Assembly: GCF_042683125.1 (NCBI RefSeq)
Contig: NZ_JBHUIY010000004.1
Coordinates: 1-64,000 of the forward strand
Length of the DNA stretch: 64,000 bases
Origin: Phaeospirillum tilakii
GTDB taxonomy: Bacteria > Pseudomonadota > Alphaproteobacteria > Rhodospirillales > Magnetospirillaceae
Direction: 5' to 3'
Part shown: positions 1 through 8,470 of the stretch, in pieces
Numbering within the stretch: the first letter of the stretch is position 1
How the letters are laid out: each line of letters opens with the position of its first letter
The notes under the pieces: model-generated
What the model was told of the DNA's origin: nothing
What the model saw: the letters and a program-made list of their open reading frames with translations, nothing else
The model's database searches: none
Made by a program: the position numbers and the translations under genes

Positions 1-430
1 AACTGCGCGCCAGCTTGCGCGGCGGATGGGCGGGATGGGCGAGATAGATCACGTCGCCCGACTGGGCGTGGGACAGTTCGGCGGCCTCGGCGGCGGTATA
101 GGGGCTGGCGACCGTCACCACCTTGCCGGCGGCATCCTCGACCAGCCCGCCCCGGTACCAGATCCGCATCGTCTTCTCGCCGAACTCCAGCAGACAGACC
201 TGGGAGGTGTTGTTGAAGCGGAACGGGATCAGGGTGGGGGTGACGCTCTCGTCGGCGACCGGGCCGAGGAATTCGAACCCGGCGCGGTTGGAGACGCCGC
301 CGGTGCGGTGAACGATGAAATTGCGGCACTTGCGCAGGCCGACCGCGTACTTGCCGAGATCGACCCGGGCATACAGCGCGGGCGACAGCTCGCCCCCGGC
401 GAACGAGGGCTGGAACAGGCGTTGGGTCAT
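1..430 (-). CDS. Phage tail/stabilisation protein, N-terminal part (runs off window)
   Basis: The frame is open from an ATG at 430 to the window edge, 143 codons. The start MTQRLFQPSFAGGELSPAL, followed by YARVDLGKY and a CRNFIV segment with GG and R-G-F residues, is the typical opening of the large podoviral tail or stabilisation protein that follows the adaptor gene in BPP-1-like and related phages. The start overlaps the stop of the upstream gene as ATGA, so translation is probably coupled. The protein probably forms part of the tail tube or nozzle below the adaptor. The C-terminus is not seen, and the family call rests on the N-terminal pattern and gene order. Confidence 0.7.
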   Translation of the reverse strand, partial: MTQRLFQPSFAGGELSPALYARVDLGKYAVGLRKCRNFIVHRTGGVSNRAGFEFLGPVADESVTPTLIPFRFNNTSQVCLLEFGEKTMRIWYRGGLVEDAAGKVVTVASPYTAAEAAELSHAQSGDVIYLAHPAHPPRKLARS

Positions 431-1038
431 CAGCAGGCCCTTTCGTTGCCGGTGCGGGTGAGCAGCCAGGAGGCCATCTCCGGCGGCTCGGTCCTGCCTT
501 CGTTGCCGTCGCAGGCCCGGGCCACGGTCAGCAGGCGGGCGTATTGCCCCTGGGCCATGTCCATCAGGGCCTTGTTGTTGGCGAGCGGCATTGCCAGCTC
601 GGCGGCCAGCTTCCAGGAGAATGCCTCGAGGAACAGCGGATCGCAGGCGGCGAGGTCGGTGACCCGGGCGGTGTAGAGCAGCACCGCCGGGGCCAGATCG
701 GTGTAGATCACCCGGCCGCCCGATCCGTCACCGGCCACCTCGAACGGCACCGGCGGGGCCTGCCGTCCGCGCGGATTGACGATCTCGCGGGCGAACAGGC
801 AGTTGACCGGATAGGCATAGGCATGGGCCCACGGCTCGACCGGGTTGCCCGTGCTGGCCAGGGTGCGGCGCAGGGTGGCGAAGTTCCAGGGATGGTCGCG
901 CAGCGTGGCGTCGCGCGAGGACTCGAACAGCAGGTCGCAGAGGATGCTTTCCTTCGAGCCCTCGTTGAGCGCCGCGATGGTCGTCCCGCCCAGTCGCACC
1001 AGGGCGAGGTTGCAGAGGGAGACGGGCGAGACGGCCAT
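430..1038 (-). CDS. Phage head-tail adaptor (gp11/TTPA-like)
   Basis: 202 residues if started at MAVSPVSLCNLALVRLGG (ATG 1038), which removes an upstream arginine-rich extension that reads as noise. The N-terminal pattern, alternating hydrophobics followed by L-x-R-L-G and then an N-x-G-S-x-E element, is common to podoviral adaptor or tail tubular protein A-like proteins. Residues near DHPWNFATLRRTLA carry the W-x-F-A segment usual in this group. It lies between the capsid genes and the tail protein, the expected place for the adaptor ring that docks on the portal. It overlaps the next gene by ATGA. Family assignment is by pattern and position, without a database search. Confidence 0.65.
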   Translation of the reverse strand: MAVSPVSLCNLALVRLGGTTIAALNEGSKESILCDLLFESSRDATLRDHPWNFATLRRTLASTGNPVEPWAHAYAYPVNCLFAREIVNPRGRQAPPVPFEVAGDGSGGRVIYTDLAPAVLLYTARVTDLAACDPLFLEAFSWKLAAELAMPLANNKALMDMAQGQYARLLTVARACDGNEGRTEPPEMASWLLTRTGNERAC

Positions 1039-1040
1039 GG

Positions 1041-1877
1041 TCAGGCGCCTACGATCTGCCAGTCGGTGGCGAGCATGTCGGTCTGCGACGCCAGCCACGG
1101 AACGAAGCCGTTGTCGGAAGCCTTCATGCCGATCCAGGGCAGCTTGCGGTGGGGGTGATCGATGCCGAATTCGGGGAACGTAATGGTGTCCTGCGAGAAA
1201 TCACACAGGCACAACCACATCCCCTTGCCGTCCCACCCGGCGCGGGCGACACGCTCGCCGGCCTTGAGCGCCAGCAGGGCATCGCCGAACGGCAGGTTGT
1301 CGGGGCGATCTGGGGCGACGGCGTCGGCGGTCGCTGCCTCGTAGGTCGTCTCGAAGATGTCGGGCTTGCAGGGATAGTATTCGCCCTTGACTCCCCGAAT
1401 GATCCAGTCGCCGACACTCGCCCGCATCTCGCCTTCGAGCGTCTGAATGGGGTACCCATCGCGGCGGGCCAGTTCGCAGAAATCGTCCCAGGCGTCTTCA
1501 GCCTTTCGACAGTTTCGCTCTGGCGCCGACCCGGCGATGAACTGGTGCACGTCGATGACGTTGGTGCCATCGAACTTGATGGCCTGGATCACGACAGGCT
1601 TTTTGCGGAACTGCACCCCGGTCATGGGGCGCAGTTCGGTGTATCCTCCCTCGAACGCCGGCCAGGGAGACAGGGCGCGGTAGCCGTCCTCGTATTCGAC
1701 GATGGCATTCCCTTCGACCGGACCCTGCCAGTGGGCGAGGATGTCGGCCTTGACGTGGATTTCCTCGCCCTCGGTCGTCGTGACGACCCGGTAACCCTCG
1801 GTCTCGCTGTGGATCACGTCGGAGATGCTGGCGATCTGCGCGGCCTTGACGCGCTTGTGGCACTGATAGGTTTTCAT
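1041..1877 (-). CDS. PGDYG-type protein with C-terminal Tad2 (DUF2829) domain
   Basis: 278 residues from ATG 1877 (MKTYQCHKR). Residues about 85-185 resemble phage PGDYG-type domains, with FRKKPVVIQA and, near 155-180, VGDWIIRGVKGEYYP. Residues about 193-276 match DUF2829: F-G-D-A-L-x-x-L-K-A-G, then R-x-G-W-D-G-K-G-M, and a closing P-W-L-A-S-Q-T-D-M-L-A-x-D-W. DUF2829 is the fold of Tad2, the Thoeris anti-defence protein that sequesters cyclic ADP-ribose isomers, and in some homologues CBASS cyclic nucleotides. Here it is fused to other domains and lies inside the structural operon, so a virion role is also possible. The domain call is strong; the anti-defence activity is inferred. Confidence 0.85.
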   Translation of the reverse strand: MKTYQCHKRVKAAQIASISDVIHSETEGYRVVTTTEGEEIHVKADILAHWQGPVEGNAIVEYEDGYRALSPWPAFEGGYTELRPMTGVQFRKKPVVIQAIKFDGTNVIDVHQFIAGSAPERNCRKAEDAWDDFCELARRDGYPIQTLEGEMRASVGDWIIRGVKGEYYPCKPDIFETTYEAATADAVAPDRPDNLPFGDALLALKAGERVARAGWDGKGMWLCLCDFSQDTITFPEFGIDHPHRKLPWIGMKASDNGFVPWLASQTDMLATDWQIVGA

Positions 1878-1879
1878 GG

Positions 1880-2062
1880 TCAGGCGTCCTGATCGGGGGT
1901 GGCCTTGCCCTTGCCGCCGGCCTTGGCGGAGGGCGGGACGGGCTCGGGCGGGTCGATCGGCTGCATGGCGGTGCCGACCGGCCCGCTCCACTCGATGACC
2001 TCGCCCTTGCGGCGGCGGTGACCGCCGACAAAGGCGTCGGCGGTCAGGCGATATTGCGGCAT
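1880..2062 (-). CDS. Small phage protein between cement protein and Tad2 gene
   Basis: 60 residues, starting MPQYRLTADAFVGGHRR. The first 30 residues contain a G-x-x-R-x-K-G-E-V-I-E-W element that looks like a short beta-barrel, with a Pro/Lys/Gly-rich tail. It sits 2 bp upstream of the next gene and 12 bp after the cement gene, on the same strand, which supports it as a real member of the head operon. Short proteins of this type between capsid and adaptor genes are common in podoviruses, but I do not recognise a defined family. Confidence 0.6.
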   Translation of the reverse strand: MPQYRLTADAFVGGHRRRKGEVIEWSGPVGTAMQPIDPPEPVPPSAKAGGKGKATPDQDA

Positions 2063-2074
2063 GGGTCAGGCTCC

Positions 2075-2521
2075 TCAGCTCGCGTCGGCGTAGGCTTTCC
2101 AGCCGGCCGGGTCGTGGGTCAGGAAAGCGTTGACCTTGCCGGCGGTGAAAGCAGCGGTGCCGGTGACCTGAAGTAGGCCGAGATACCGCTCGTAGGTGCC
2201 GCGCGGCAGCACGCCGGCATAGACCGTCTTGCCGGCGGTCAGCGACGCCACCGCGATGGTGTCGGTGACGATGTGGACGCTGGCGCTGCCGTCGGTGGCG
2301 ATGGCCGGCTGGGCGTCGGAGGCCAGCTTGAAGGTCGCGGTGGCCGAGCCGCCCGAGGTCGCGGCGGTGTCCACCTGGATCACCAGATAGAGGTCGTTGC
2401 CCTGGCCCATGTCGAGCCCGGTCTTGCCGAGGTCGATTACGTCGCCGAGCAGGTAGGTGCCGGCCGCCCCGGTGTTGAGGGTGGTGGCGTCGCAGAATTC
2501 GGTGCGTTCATCGAGGATCAT
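2075..2521 (-). CDS. Bbp16-like capsid cement protein
   Basis: 148 residues from ATG 2521 (MILDERTEFCDATTL). The sequence includes VIDLG, a G-x-G-x-x-L-Y-L-V-I-x-V-D-T strand pair, and a late LPRGTYERYLGL motif; this arrangement is typical of the Bbp16 family, which binds the outside of the capsid in BPP-1-like phages and stabilises it. It is directly downstream of the major capsid gene, as expected. The longer upstream reading frame runs into the capsid gene in another frame, so the start at 2521 is preferred. Confidence 0.82.
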   Translation of the reverse strand: MILDERTEFCDATTLNTGAAGTYLLGDVIDLGKTGLDMGQGNDLYLVIQVDTAATSGGSATATFKLASDAQPAIATDGSASVHIVTDTIAVASLTAGKTVYAGVLPRGTYERYLGLLQVTGTAAFTAGKVNAFLTHDPAGWKAYADAS

Positions 2522-2534
2522 CGCGGGGCGCTCC

Positions 2535-3527
2535 TTACGACACGACGGTTTCGGTGTTGAGGATGGCGTCGGTGCGGCGGACCGGGATGCCATCGAAGGC
2601 CATCACCCGCTTGCCGGCGACGGTTTCCTCGGTCAGGTTGCCGGCGACCTTCTCGATGATGCCGAGCCGCAGCTTCTCGCGCAGGGTCCGGTTCATGTAC
2701 CAGCAGGCCCGCCCGCGCCCGAGCACCGGGATCCGCTCGCTGGCCTGGATCATCCAGGTCAGCAGGTTCTTGGTGTTGGCGAGGGTGCCGAGGTCGGACA
2801 CGTCGATGTTGGCGATGCGGGCGACGTAGCGCCAGTCGCGCAAGGTCAGGCCGACATCCCAGCGGTAATGGGTGCGGTAGGCCTGCATCCGCCCGTTCGC
2901 GCCGTCGGCGTTCTCGATGGTGACCTCGCCCAGATCCTTGTGCTTGAGCCCGGCCTGCGAGCCCTTGGGATAGATGCCGTGGCAGGTGTCCGGCCCCCAC
3001 ACCACCAGCCAGATCGAGGTGTTGTCCGACCCGGTGCCGCCGGCATTGATGATGTTGTCGGCATTTTCGGCCGACAGGCTGTTGTAGCGCGGGGCGAGGC
3101 CGGTGAAGGCTTCGGGCTCGGTGCCCTCGTTGCCGTAGAACAGGGTCTGGGCCACTTCCTGGCTCATCCCCTCGATGTGGGCCTTGTCCTCGGACAGGCG
3201 GAAGGCGGCGGTGTTGCCGTTGAGATCGGCCAGCGCCTTGTCGACCTCGGCATAGGCCTCCAGCATGCCGCAGGAATCGGTGACGCTGACGCGGCTCGAC
3301 TTGCCGGGCTGGACGCCGCCATACAGCTTGCGCCAGGTCGGCTGGGGCAGGCCGGCGCGGACGGTGGTGCGGTGCCCGGTCGGCAGGTTGCCCTCGATGA
3401 AGGTCATGTCGTCGAGAACTTCGTTGACCTGATTGAGGATCTCGACCACCTGGGCGATCGAGCCGTCGGGATCGAGCGCCTTGGCAAGGTCGGCCAGGGT
3501 CGGGTTGGTGGAGACGAGGGTGGCCAT
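2535..3527 (-). CDS. Major capsid protein, Bbp17-like
   Basis: 330 residues beginning MATLVSTNPTLADLAKALDP. The N-terminal helix region, the EGNLPTGHRTTVRAGLP segment, and the later RYNSLSAENADNIINAGG and TSIWLVVWG stretches match the BPP-1-type major capsid group (HK97 fold). Length is normal for this group. It lies between the scaffold gene (upstream) and the cement gene (downstream). No separate protease is visible next to it, which fits head assembly with a separate scaffold protein. Identification is from remembered family pattern plus gene order. Confidence 0.9.
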   Translation of the reverse strand: MATLVSTNPTLADLAKALDPDGSIAQVVEILNQVNEVLDDMTFIEGNLPTGHRTTVRAGLPQPTWRKLYGGVQPGKSSRVSVTDSCGMLEAYAEVDKALADLNGNTAAFRLSEDKAHIEGMSQEVAQTLFYGNEGTEPEAFTGLAPRYNSLSAENADNIINAGGTGSDNTSIWLVVWGPDTCHGIYPKGSQAGLKHKDLGEVTIENADGANGRMQAYRTHYRWDVGLTLRDWRYVARIANIDVSDLGTLANTKNLLTWMIQASERIPVLGRGRACWYMNRTLREKLRLGIIEKVAGNLTEETVAGKRVMAFDGIPVRRTDAILNTETVVS

Positions 3528-3530
3528 CGG

Positions 3531-4256
3531 TTACTCCTTGGAAACCATGGTGGGGTAGAGGGCGGCGAGGCGGTCGCCCTTGGGCGCGCCGCTGGCGGCG
3601 ACACGGCCGTCTTCCGCCATCGCCTTGCCGACGCGGTAGAAGGCGCGGATCATCTCGGGGTGGTTGCCGATGCCGGTCTGATTGAACAGCTCGACCAGCG
3701 CCGGGGTGGCGAAGGCCTGCAACGCCTGCCGGGCGATGCCGGCATTGGCCGCGAACGCCTCCCCACCGAATTCCTTGTCGGCGGCGGCCTGCTTGCTCCA
3801 GTCGGCGATGGTGGCCTGGGCGGCCTGCTGCTGGGCGCGGATCTGGCCGGCCTGGAAATCAACCAGCCTCTGGGCCTGATCAACCGACAGCCCGGCCTCG
3901 GCGGCGAGGCTGCGGAAGGCGGCCAGCCCCTCGGGGTTGGTGATCGGGAGATCGTCGGGCATCTTGATGCCGCTGGCGAAATCCTCGGCGGTCAGCGGCT
4001 TGGGCTCGGGCTTGTCGCCCTCCTTGCCCTCGGCCGGCTTGTCGCCGGGTTTGCCCTCGCCCTGGGGCTGCCCATCGGCCGGCGGGGTGGGGGAGGGCTG
4101 AGCCGCCGGAGCGCCCCCCAGCAGGGTGCCGGGAGCGGCCGGCGCGGCATCGGCCGGAGCCGCGAGAGCCTCCGGGGCAGCCGGAGCGGGCGTGGCGGGA
4201 GATCCGCCGCCACCGCCCTCGGCGGCGCGGACGGGGGTGGGACGGCGGAACAGCAT
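3531..4256 (-). CDS. Capsid scaffolding protein
   Basis: 241 residues. The first 90 residues are Ala/Pro/Gly-rich low complexity; the rest is predicted helical with an AARSLAAEAGLSVDQAQ-like segment and Gln-rich helices, followed by a compact C-terminal helix pair (HPEMIRAFYRVGKAMAEDG). Acidic, helical, low-complexity proteins directly upstream of the capsid gene are scaffolds in this phage type, where they line the inner procapsid and are lost on packaging. Four bases separate it from the capsid gene. The call depends mainly on composition, helix content and position. Confidence 0.75.
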   Translation of the reverse strand: MLFRRPTPVRAAEGGGGGSPATPAPAAPEALAAPADAAPAAPGTLLGGAPAAQPSPTPPADGQPQGEGKPGDKPAEGKEGDKPEPKPLTAEDFASGIKMPDDLPITNPEGLAAFRSLAAEAGLSVDQAQRLVDFQAGQIRAQQQAAQATIADWSKQAAADKEFGGEAFAANAGIARQALQAFATPALVELFNQTGIGNHPEMIRAFYRVGKAMAEDGRVAASGAPKGDRLAALYPTMVSKE

Positions 4257-4260
4257 GGGG

Positions 4261-4548
4261 TCAGGCCTCCAACAAAATGACGGGGAGATGCTCGGGAGCG
4301 GCGGCGCGGACCCAGCCCGCGAGAATCAGGGCGAGGTCGCGGCCCCCGGCGATGTAGGCGGCGGCGATGGGGTCGCCGACGCCGGCCGGCCGCAGCGGGT
4401 CGGCCTGGGCGACGATCCGGCGCAGCACCCGGCGACCGGCGGGGGTGGCCAGCACGGCGGCAAGGTCGGCCTCCTCCGGGGTCAGATCAGTCTTGGCCGG
4501 CGGGACGTCGTCGGCCGCGAAGGTCGGGTCGGGTCGGCGGCGGCTCAT
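4261..4548 (-). CDS. Bbp19-like small head protein
   Basis: 95 residues. The core L-x-x-V-L-A-T-P-A-G-R-R-V-L-R-R-I, then D-P-x-x-A-A-Y-I-A-G-G-R-D-L-A-L and a closing P-E-H-L-P-V-I-L-L-E, follows the pattern of Bbp19-family phage proteins (G-R-R-V at the start, E/G-G-R-R/D-x-x-L in the middle, P-E near the end). It lies between portal and scaffold, as in BPP-1, and overlaps the portal stop by 4 bp. The exact role is not known; it is assumed to assist head assembly or the portal vertex. Confidence 0.72.
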   Translation of the reverse strand: MSRRRPDPTFAADDVPPAKTDLTPEEADLAAVLATPAGRRVLRRIVAQADPLRPAGVGDPIAAAYIAGGRDLALILAGWVRAAAPEHLPVILLEA

Positions 4549-6260
4549 GGCAGGGCGCCGGTGACGTTGCCGAGGATGTCGGTCAGGGCGTTGCCCGGCC
4601 GGCTGGTGTCGGTCTGGCTGAGCAACTGGGCGCTTGCAGCCCCCTGCTGAACGGCGGCCATCGCCTGGGCGGCCTGCTGCTGCTTGGCCCGGGCCTGCCT
4701 GATCGCCGCCACCACGTCCGCCGGCTTGAGCAGGCGGGGGTCGGCGCCGATCGCGTCAGCGTAGGAGTCGATGGCGTGGTCGAAGTCGATCGTGTCGAGG
4801 ATCGCAGGGTCGGCGCCGGCCAAATTGCCGACGAAACCGCACAGACGCTCGATCGCCCCAGCGGCCACCGCGCGCTGGGCCTGGGCCAGCATCGAGACGT
4901 AACGCACCCGCAGCCGCTGCCCGGCCAGGGCCGGCGGCGGCGGCGGCAGCAGGCCGGCCCGGCTGGCGATGGCGAAAACGCGGTCGATCAGCGGGTCGAG
5001 GAACTCGTGATGCAGCCGTTCCAGCACCGGCCCCAGCATCAGCAGCTTTTCCTCGCGGCGGGCGTCGATCTCGGTGGCGGTGACGCCGGCGCGGTCCATC
5101 TGGCTGATCATCAGCCACAGATCGACGTAGAAGGCGTCGCGGATCCGGCGGCGGACCCGGTCCATGTCCTCCTGCATCTCGCCCAGCCGGGGCTGGACCT
5201 GATACAGCGGCGTCGCCACCGGCGGCGTCGGCCCGCCGGCCAGATCGTAGAAAGTGGTGCCGTTGGGCAGCGGGTTGACCACCGAATTGCCGCGCAGGTT
5301 GGCCGGCACATTGAGCGGCGGCTTGACCATCTTCTGGATGGCGAGCGACTTGTCCTTCTCCTGGGCCTGGAGCTGCTCGACATCGCCCAGCGCGTCCATC
5401 GCCGGGCTGGTGCCGTAGATGTCGGGCGCGGTCAGGTTCCAGCGCGGGCACATCGCCGGGAACTCGTCGAAGCCAGAGATCCGCAGCAGCTTGTCGTCAG
5501 GTGCCCCTTTCTCGATCCAGACCGAGCGCCACGGCTTGCGCCAAGCCGGCCCCGGACCAGGGCGGTGGTCGCGGTTGGGCTCGATCGCCTGCACCACTTC
5601 GACCCAGGCGTCGAGCCGGTTGTTGTCGAACAGGGTCCGGGTGGTGGGCGAGATGGCGCTCCAGTCCCGCTTGCCGGCGGGGTCGGCCGGGGCGAACTCA
5701 TCGACCACCTGGGCGACGCTGAGGCTGTAGACCCGGTACAGGGTGTCCACCTGACCTGTCTTGCCGGCGGCGATGTAATACTGCCCGACGGTGAGGGTCT
5801 CGCAGGTGATCACGTCGTCGAAGTCGGGCAGCACCACCATCGCGGCGGTTCCGAACGCCGCCAGCTCCTCATAGACCGCCGCCAGCGCGTCATAGGCGTT
5901 GGAGGCGCTGAAGATCTCGCGCAGCAGGGCGGTGACATCGGCCAGCCAGCGCTGGACGCCGTCATCGCGGGCTAGGGCGGGAGACTGGGCCGCCAGCATG
6001 AACCACGGCCGCGCCGGGCTGGTGATCCCGCTCATCAGCCCGGCGGCCATGGTGCGCAGCGCCAGGGTGCCGGTGTTGTCGATGATCTTGCGGTTGCGCC
6101 GGCCGCCCTTGTTGCGGTCGGACACCAGGAAGCGGCCGCGCCGGGGCAGGATCATGTCGGACACGTCGCGCCAATGGGCGACCCACGACTCGCGCTCGGT
6201 CTCAAGCTGGCTGAGCCGGCCCAGGCACTGGCGGCGGATCGCGGCGGCGTCCATGGTCAT
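4545..6260 (-). CDS. Portal (head-tail connector) protein
   Basis: 571 residues from ATG 6260, overlapping the upstream stop as ATGA. The segments W-x-D-V-S-D-M-I-L-P-R-R-G-R-F, the G-x-x-S-G-I-T-S-P-A-R-P-W-F loop, and A-F-G-T-A-A-M-V-V-L are characteristic of the podoviral head-to-tail connecting protein family (the T7/BPP-1 type portal). The C-terminal 60 residues are Gln/Ala-rich helix. It forms the dodecameric ring at one capsid vertex through which DNA is packaged by the neighbouring terminase. Length is normal and no frameshift is seen. Confidence 0.93.
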   Translation of the reverse strand: MTMDAAAIRRQCLGRLSQLETERESWVAHWRDVSDMILPRRGRFLVSDRNKGGRRNRKIIDNTGTLALRTMAAGLMSGITSPARPWFMLAAQSPALARDDGVQRWLADVTALLREIFSASNAYDALAAVYEELAAFGTAAMVVLPDFDDVITCETLTVGQYYIAAGKTGQVDTLYRVYSLSVAQVVDEFAPADPAGKRDWSAISPTTRTLFDNNRLDAWVEVVQAIEPNRDHRPGPGPAWRKPWRSVWIEKGAPDDKLLRISGFDEFPAMCPRWNLTAPDIYGTSPAMDALGDVEQLQAQEKDKSLAIQKMVKPPLNVPANLRGNSVVNPLPNGTTFYDLAGGPTPPVATPLYQVQPRLGEMQEDMDRVRRRIRDAFYVDLWLMISQMDRAGVTATEIDARREEKLLMLGPVLERLHHEFLDPLIDRVFAIASRAGLLPPPPPALAGQRLRVRYVSMLAQAQRAVAAGAIERLCGFVGNLAGADPAILDTIDFDHAIDSYADAIGADPRLLKPADVVAAIRQARAKQQQAAQAMAAVQQGAASAQLLSQTDTSRPGNALTDILGNVTGALP

Positions 6261-6481
6261 TGCCCCAGCAACGTCTTGCTGGAGGTGGCGGTGCCGACCT
6301 TGCCGCTGTCGCCCAAGCCGCCGGTGAGGATGGTGGCACCGGTGCCGGCCGCCGCGTTGCGCCTGCGGGTCGATTCGTAGGCGTCCTGCACCGCGTCGTC
6401 AGCATAGCTCGCCGCCTTGGTCGCGACCGTCGTCGCCACCGCCGGGGCGCTGCCGCCACCGCCACCGCCAAAAAGCCCCAT
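6257..6481 (-). CDS. Small Gly-rich phage protein before portal
   Basis: 74 residues starting MGLFGGGGGGSAPAV (ATG 6481), directly after the terminase stop (6483) and overlapping the portal start by ATGA. It has a Gly-rich N-terminus, a mid A-x-D-A-V-Q-x-A-Y-E-S-T-R-R-R-N-A-A-A-G helix and a T-G-G-L-G-D-x-G end. Very similar short proteins with an MGLF/Gly start, an R-R-x-x-x-G helix and a T-x-G-x-L-G-x-x-G end occur beside tail or portal genes of many podoviruses, but the function is unknown. Start chosen because the upstream extension overlaps terminase. Confidence 0.7.
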   Translation of the reverse strand: MGLFGGGGGGSAPAVATTVATKAASYADDAVQDAYESTRRRNAAAGTGATILTGGLGDSGKVGTATSSKTLLGQ

Positions 6482-6482
6482 G

Positions 6483-7925
6483 TCAGTACTCCTGCTGTTG
6501 GTCGGCCGCGAACGTCGGCACCCCGGCGGCGGCACTGTGCCGGGCGACCGGGGCGGCGAAGGTCAGCGCCAGCGCGTCGGCGCGGTTGGGGGAGGGCAGG
6601 CCGCGTTGCTTCATCGCCTCCTTGGCTTCCAACTGGATCTTGCCGTCGAGCCGGGCCACGGTCTCGGGGCCAACCAGATCCTGGTAGAGCGTGGCGTCGG
6701 CCTGATCGATCGCGCCGCCCTGCTTCAGCCAGTCGCGCATCTCGCGCCACATGAAGGCGCGCATGTTGAGGCAACCGGGGTCGGGGCTCTGGCCGGAGAA
6801 CCACACCAGGCGCCAGCTATGCCCGAGTGCCCGGCCGGCCGAGACGATGCCGGTCCCGAAGCCGGCATCGACGAACACCGCGTCGGCGTGGTGCTCGGCG
6901 GCGAGGCGGGCGATCACCCCGGCCATCGCCACGTCGTCGTCATTGCGGGCCAGGGTCAGCAGGGTCTTGGCGTAGAGCCCCTGGCGCAGGGCGATGACGA
7001 ACTCGTCATCCCCGGTCCAGGCCGGATCGACCCCCAGCACCACCGGGGCGAAGGAATACTGCTCGGGCCGCAGGTGCCGCCCCCGCGCCGCGTCGGCATC
7101 ATCGCCGCTGATGAACTGCCGGGCGGACTGGCTGGGGAACTCGCCCCGGACCCGGACCTTGAAGAAGTCGCTGTCCTCGCCGTGATCGAGCCTCCATTGC
7201 TCGATCTTGGCGAGGTTGGTGCCGGGGACGGTGCGGCTGTCGATCTGGCGGGTCAGCCAGCGATGGCGATAGCGGCGGAAACATTCACGGAAGCGGCCGG
7301 AATTGCGGGTGGGATTGCCGAACACCACCCAGATCAGGATGGTGTCGGCGTCGGTCAGGGCGCCTTCGGCCACCTCCCACACCTTGTCGTCGATGTTGGA
7401 GGCCTCGTCGAACAGCAGCATCACCAGCCGCCCCTGATTGTGCAGCCCGGCGAAGGCCTCGGTGTTGGTGGCCGACCAGGAGACGAAATCCTGGCGCCAG
7501 CCCTCGGCCTGGGCCGGGTCGCGCGCCTTGATCGCGGTGGCCTGGGTGTTGAACCAGGACGCGGTCAGCGACATCCCGAACCAGCGGCCGACCTCGGGCG
7601 CCGTCTTGGTGCGCAGCTGGGCCTCGGTGTTGGCGGTGGTGAGGATGCGGGCCCCGACATGGCAGGACAGCGCCCAGTTCGACAGCATCCCCATCAGCGC
7701 CGACTTGCCGATGCCGTGGCCGGAAGAGACCGCGATCTGGCAGGGCTGGAACCGGGTGGCCGGGTCGGCGAGGTGGTCGCGGATCGCGCCGAGGATGTCG
7801 CGCTGCCAGTCGCGCGGCCCCTCGACCTCGGCCAACGCGCCCTGGCCCCAATCCCAGGCAGCCAGCGACCACCGCAGCGGGTCGAACTGGCAGCGGGCGG
7901 CGAGGTCGATCACGGCGTCACGCAT
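6483..7925 (-). CDS. Terminase large subunit
   Basis: 480 residues. The ATPase domain shows Walker A GHGIGKSAL near residue 70 and a Walker B LVMLLFDEAS near 168, with an F-G-N-P-T coupling motif afterwards. The nuclease domain shows a V-L-G-V-D-P-A-W metal-binding Asp near residue 300 and a V-F-V-D-A-G-F-G-T-G strand. It is the packaging motor that cuts concatemeric phage DNA and pumps it through the portal. It overlaps the small subunit by 8 bp. All expected motifs are present. Confidence 0.95.
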   Translation of the reverse strand: MRDAVIDLAARCQFDPLRWSLAAWDWGQGALAEVEGPRDWQRDILGAIRDHLADPATRFQPCQIAVSSGHGIGKSALMGMLSNWALSCHVGARILTTANTEAQLRTKTAPEVGRWFGMSLTASWFNTQATAIKARDPAQAEGWRQDFVSWSATNTEAFAGLHNQGRLVMLLFDEASNIDDKVWEVAEGALTDADTILIWVVFGNPTRNSGRFRECFRRYRHRWLTRQIDSRTVPGTNLAKIEQWRLDHGEDSDFFKVRVRGEFPSQSARQFISGDDADAARGRHLRPEQYSFAPVVLGVDPAWTGDDEFVIALRQGLYAKTLLTLARNDDDVAMAGVIARLAAEHHADAVFVDAGFGTGIVSAGRALGHSWRLVWFSGQSPDPGCLNMRAFMWREMRDWLKQGGAIDQADATLYQDLVGPETVARLDGKIQLEAKEAMKQRGLPSPNRADALALTFAAPVARHSAAAGVPTFAADQQQEY

Positions 7926-8451
7926 CGGGGGTCAGTCTCCGCTTGGCCCGGGCGAGGCGCTCGGCCAGGGCGTCGTCACCCTCGCCGCCGCCGGCATCGT
8001 CGAGCCCGAAGGCCTGGCGCTCGCCCTTGATGAGGCGATCGACGGCACGGCCGACGCTTTCGACGGTCTGCGCGGCGTCGGCCAGGGCATCGAGCGGCAA
8101 AGGATCGTCCGCACTCAGCAGCGTCTCGGCCCGCTCGGCCAGCCGGTCGGCCAGATCGCCCAGACGGGACAGCCGGCGGCGGTGACGGAGGACGACATCG
8201 ACGCCCCGAGCGGCGGCGGCATCGACCGCCTCGCGCGCGTTGGCGCTGCGAACCTCGGTGCGAACCAGCCGGCTGCGAACCACCTCGCGGACCTGACCGG
8301 ACAGGTCGCGGTCCCATTGCTCGACCTTGGCCCGCTTGCGAACGGCGGTGTCGGTCACCCCGTGCTGCCGGGCGATCTCGCGCACCGACAGCTGGCCGGC
8401 CCTGAACTCGCGCTCGATCGCCTCCCAGTCGGTCGAGCGTTTGGCGGTCAT
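7918..8451 (-). CDS. Terminase small subunit
   Basis: 177 residues from ATG 8451 (MTAKRSTDWEAIEREFRAG). An N-terminal helix-turn-helix (about residues 8-45: S-V-R-E-I-A-R-Q-H-G-V-T-D-T-A-V-R-K-R-A) is followed by a long helical region, which is the layout of small terminases that recognise the packaging site. It is immediately upstream of the large subunit and overlaps it. A longer upstream frame starting in the terminator is rejected. A rho-independent terminator lies just upstream, so this gene probably begins the late transcription unit. Confidence 0.85.
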   Translation of the reverse strand: MTAKRSTDWEAIEREFRAGQLSVREIARQHGVTDTAVRKRAKVEQWDRDLSGQVREVVRSRLVRTEVRSANAREAVDAAAARGVDVVLRHRRRLSRLGDLADRLAERAETLLSADDPLPLDALADAAQTVESVGRAVDRLIKGERQAFGLDDAGGGEGDDALAERLARAKRRLTPDA

Positions 8452-8470
8452 GGCGATGTCCGGGTCTGAA

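Noticed and set aside
2457..4280. A 607-codon plus-strand frame opposite capsid and scaffold genes
   Set aside because: Antisense of recognised phage structural genes.
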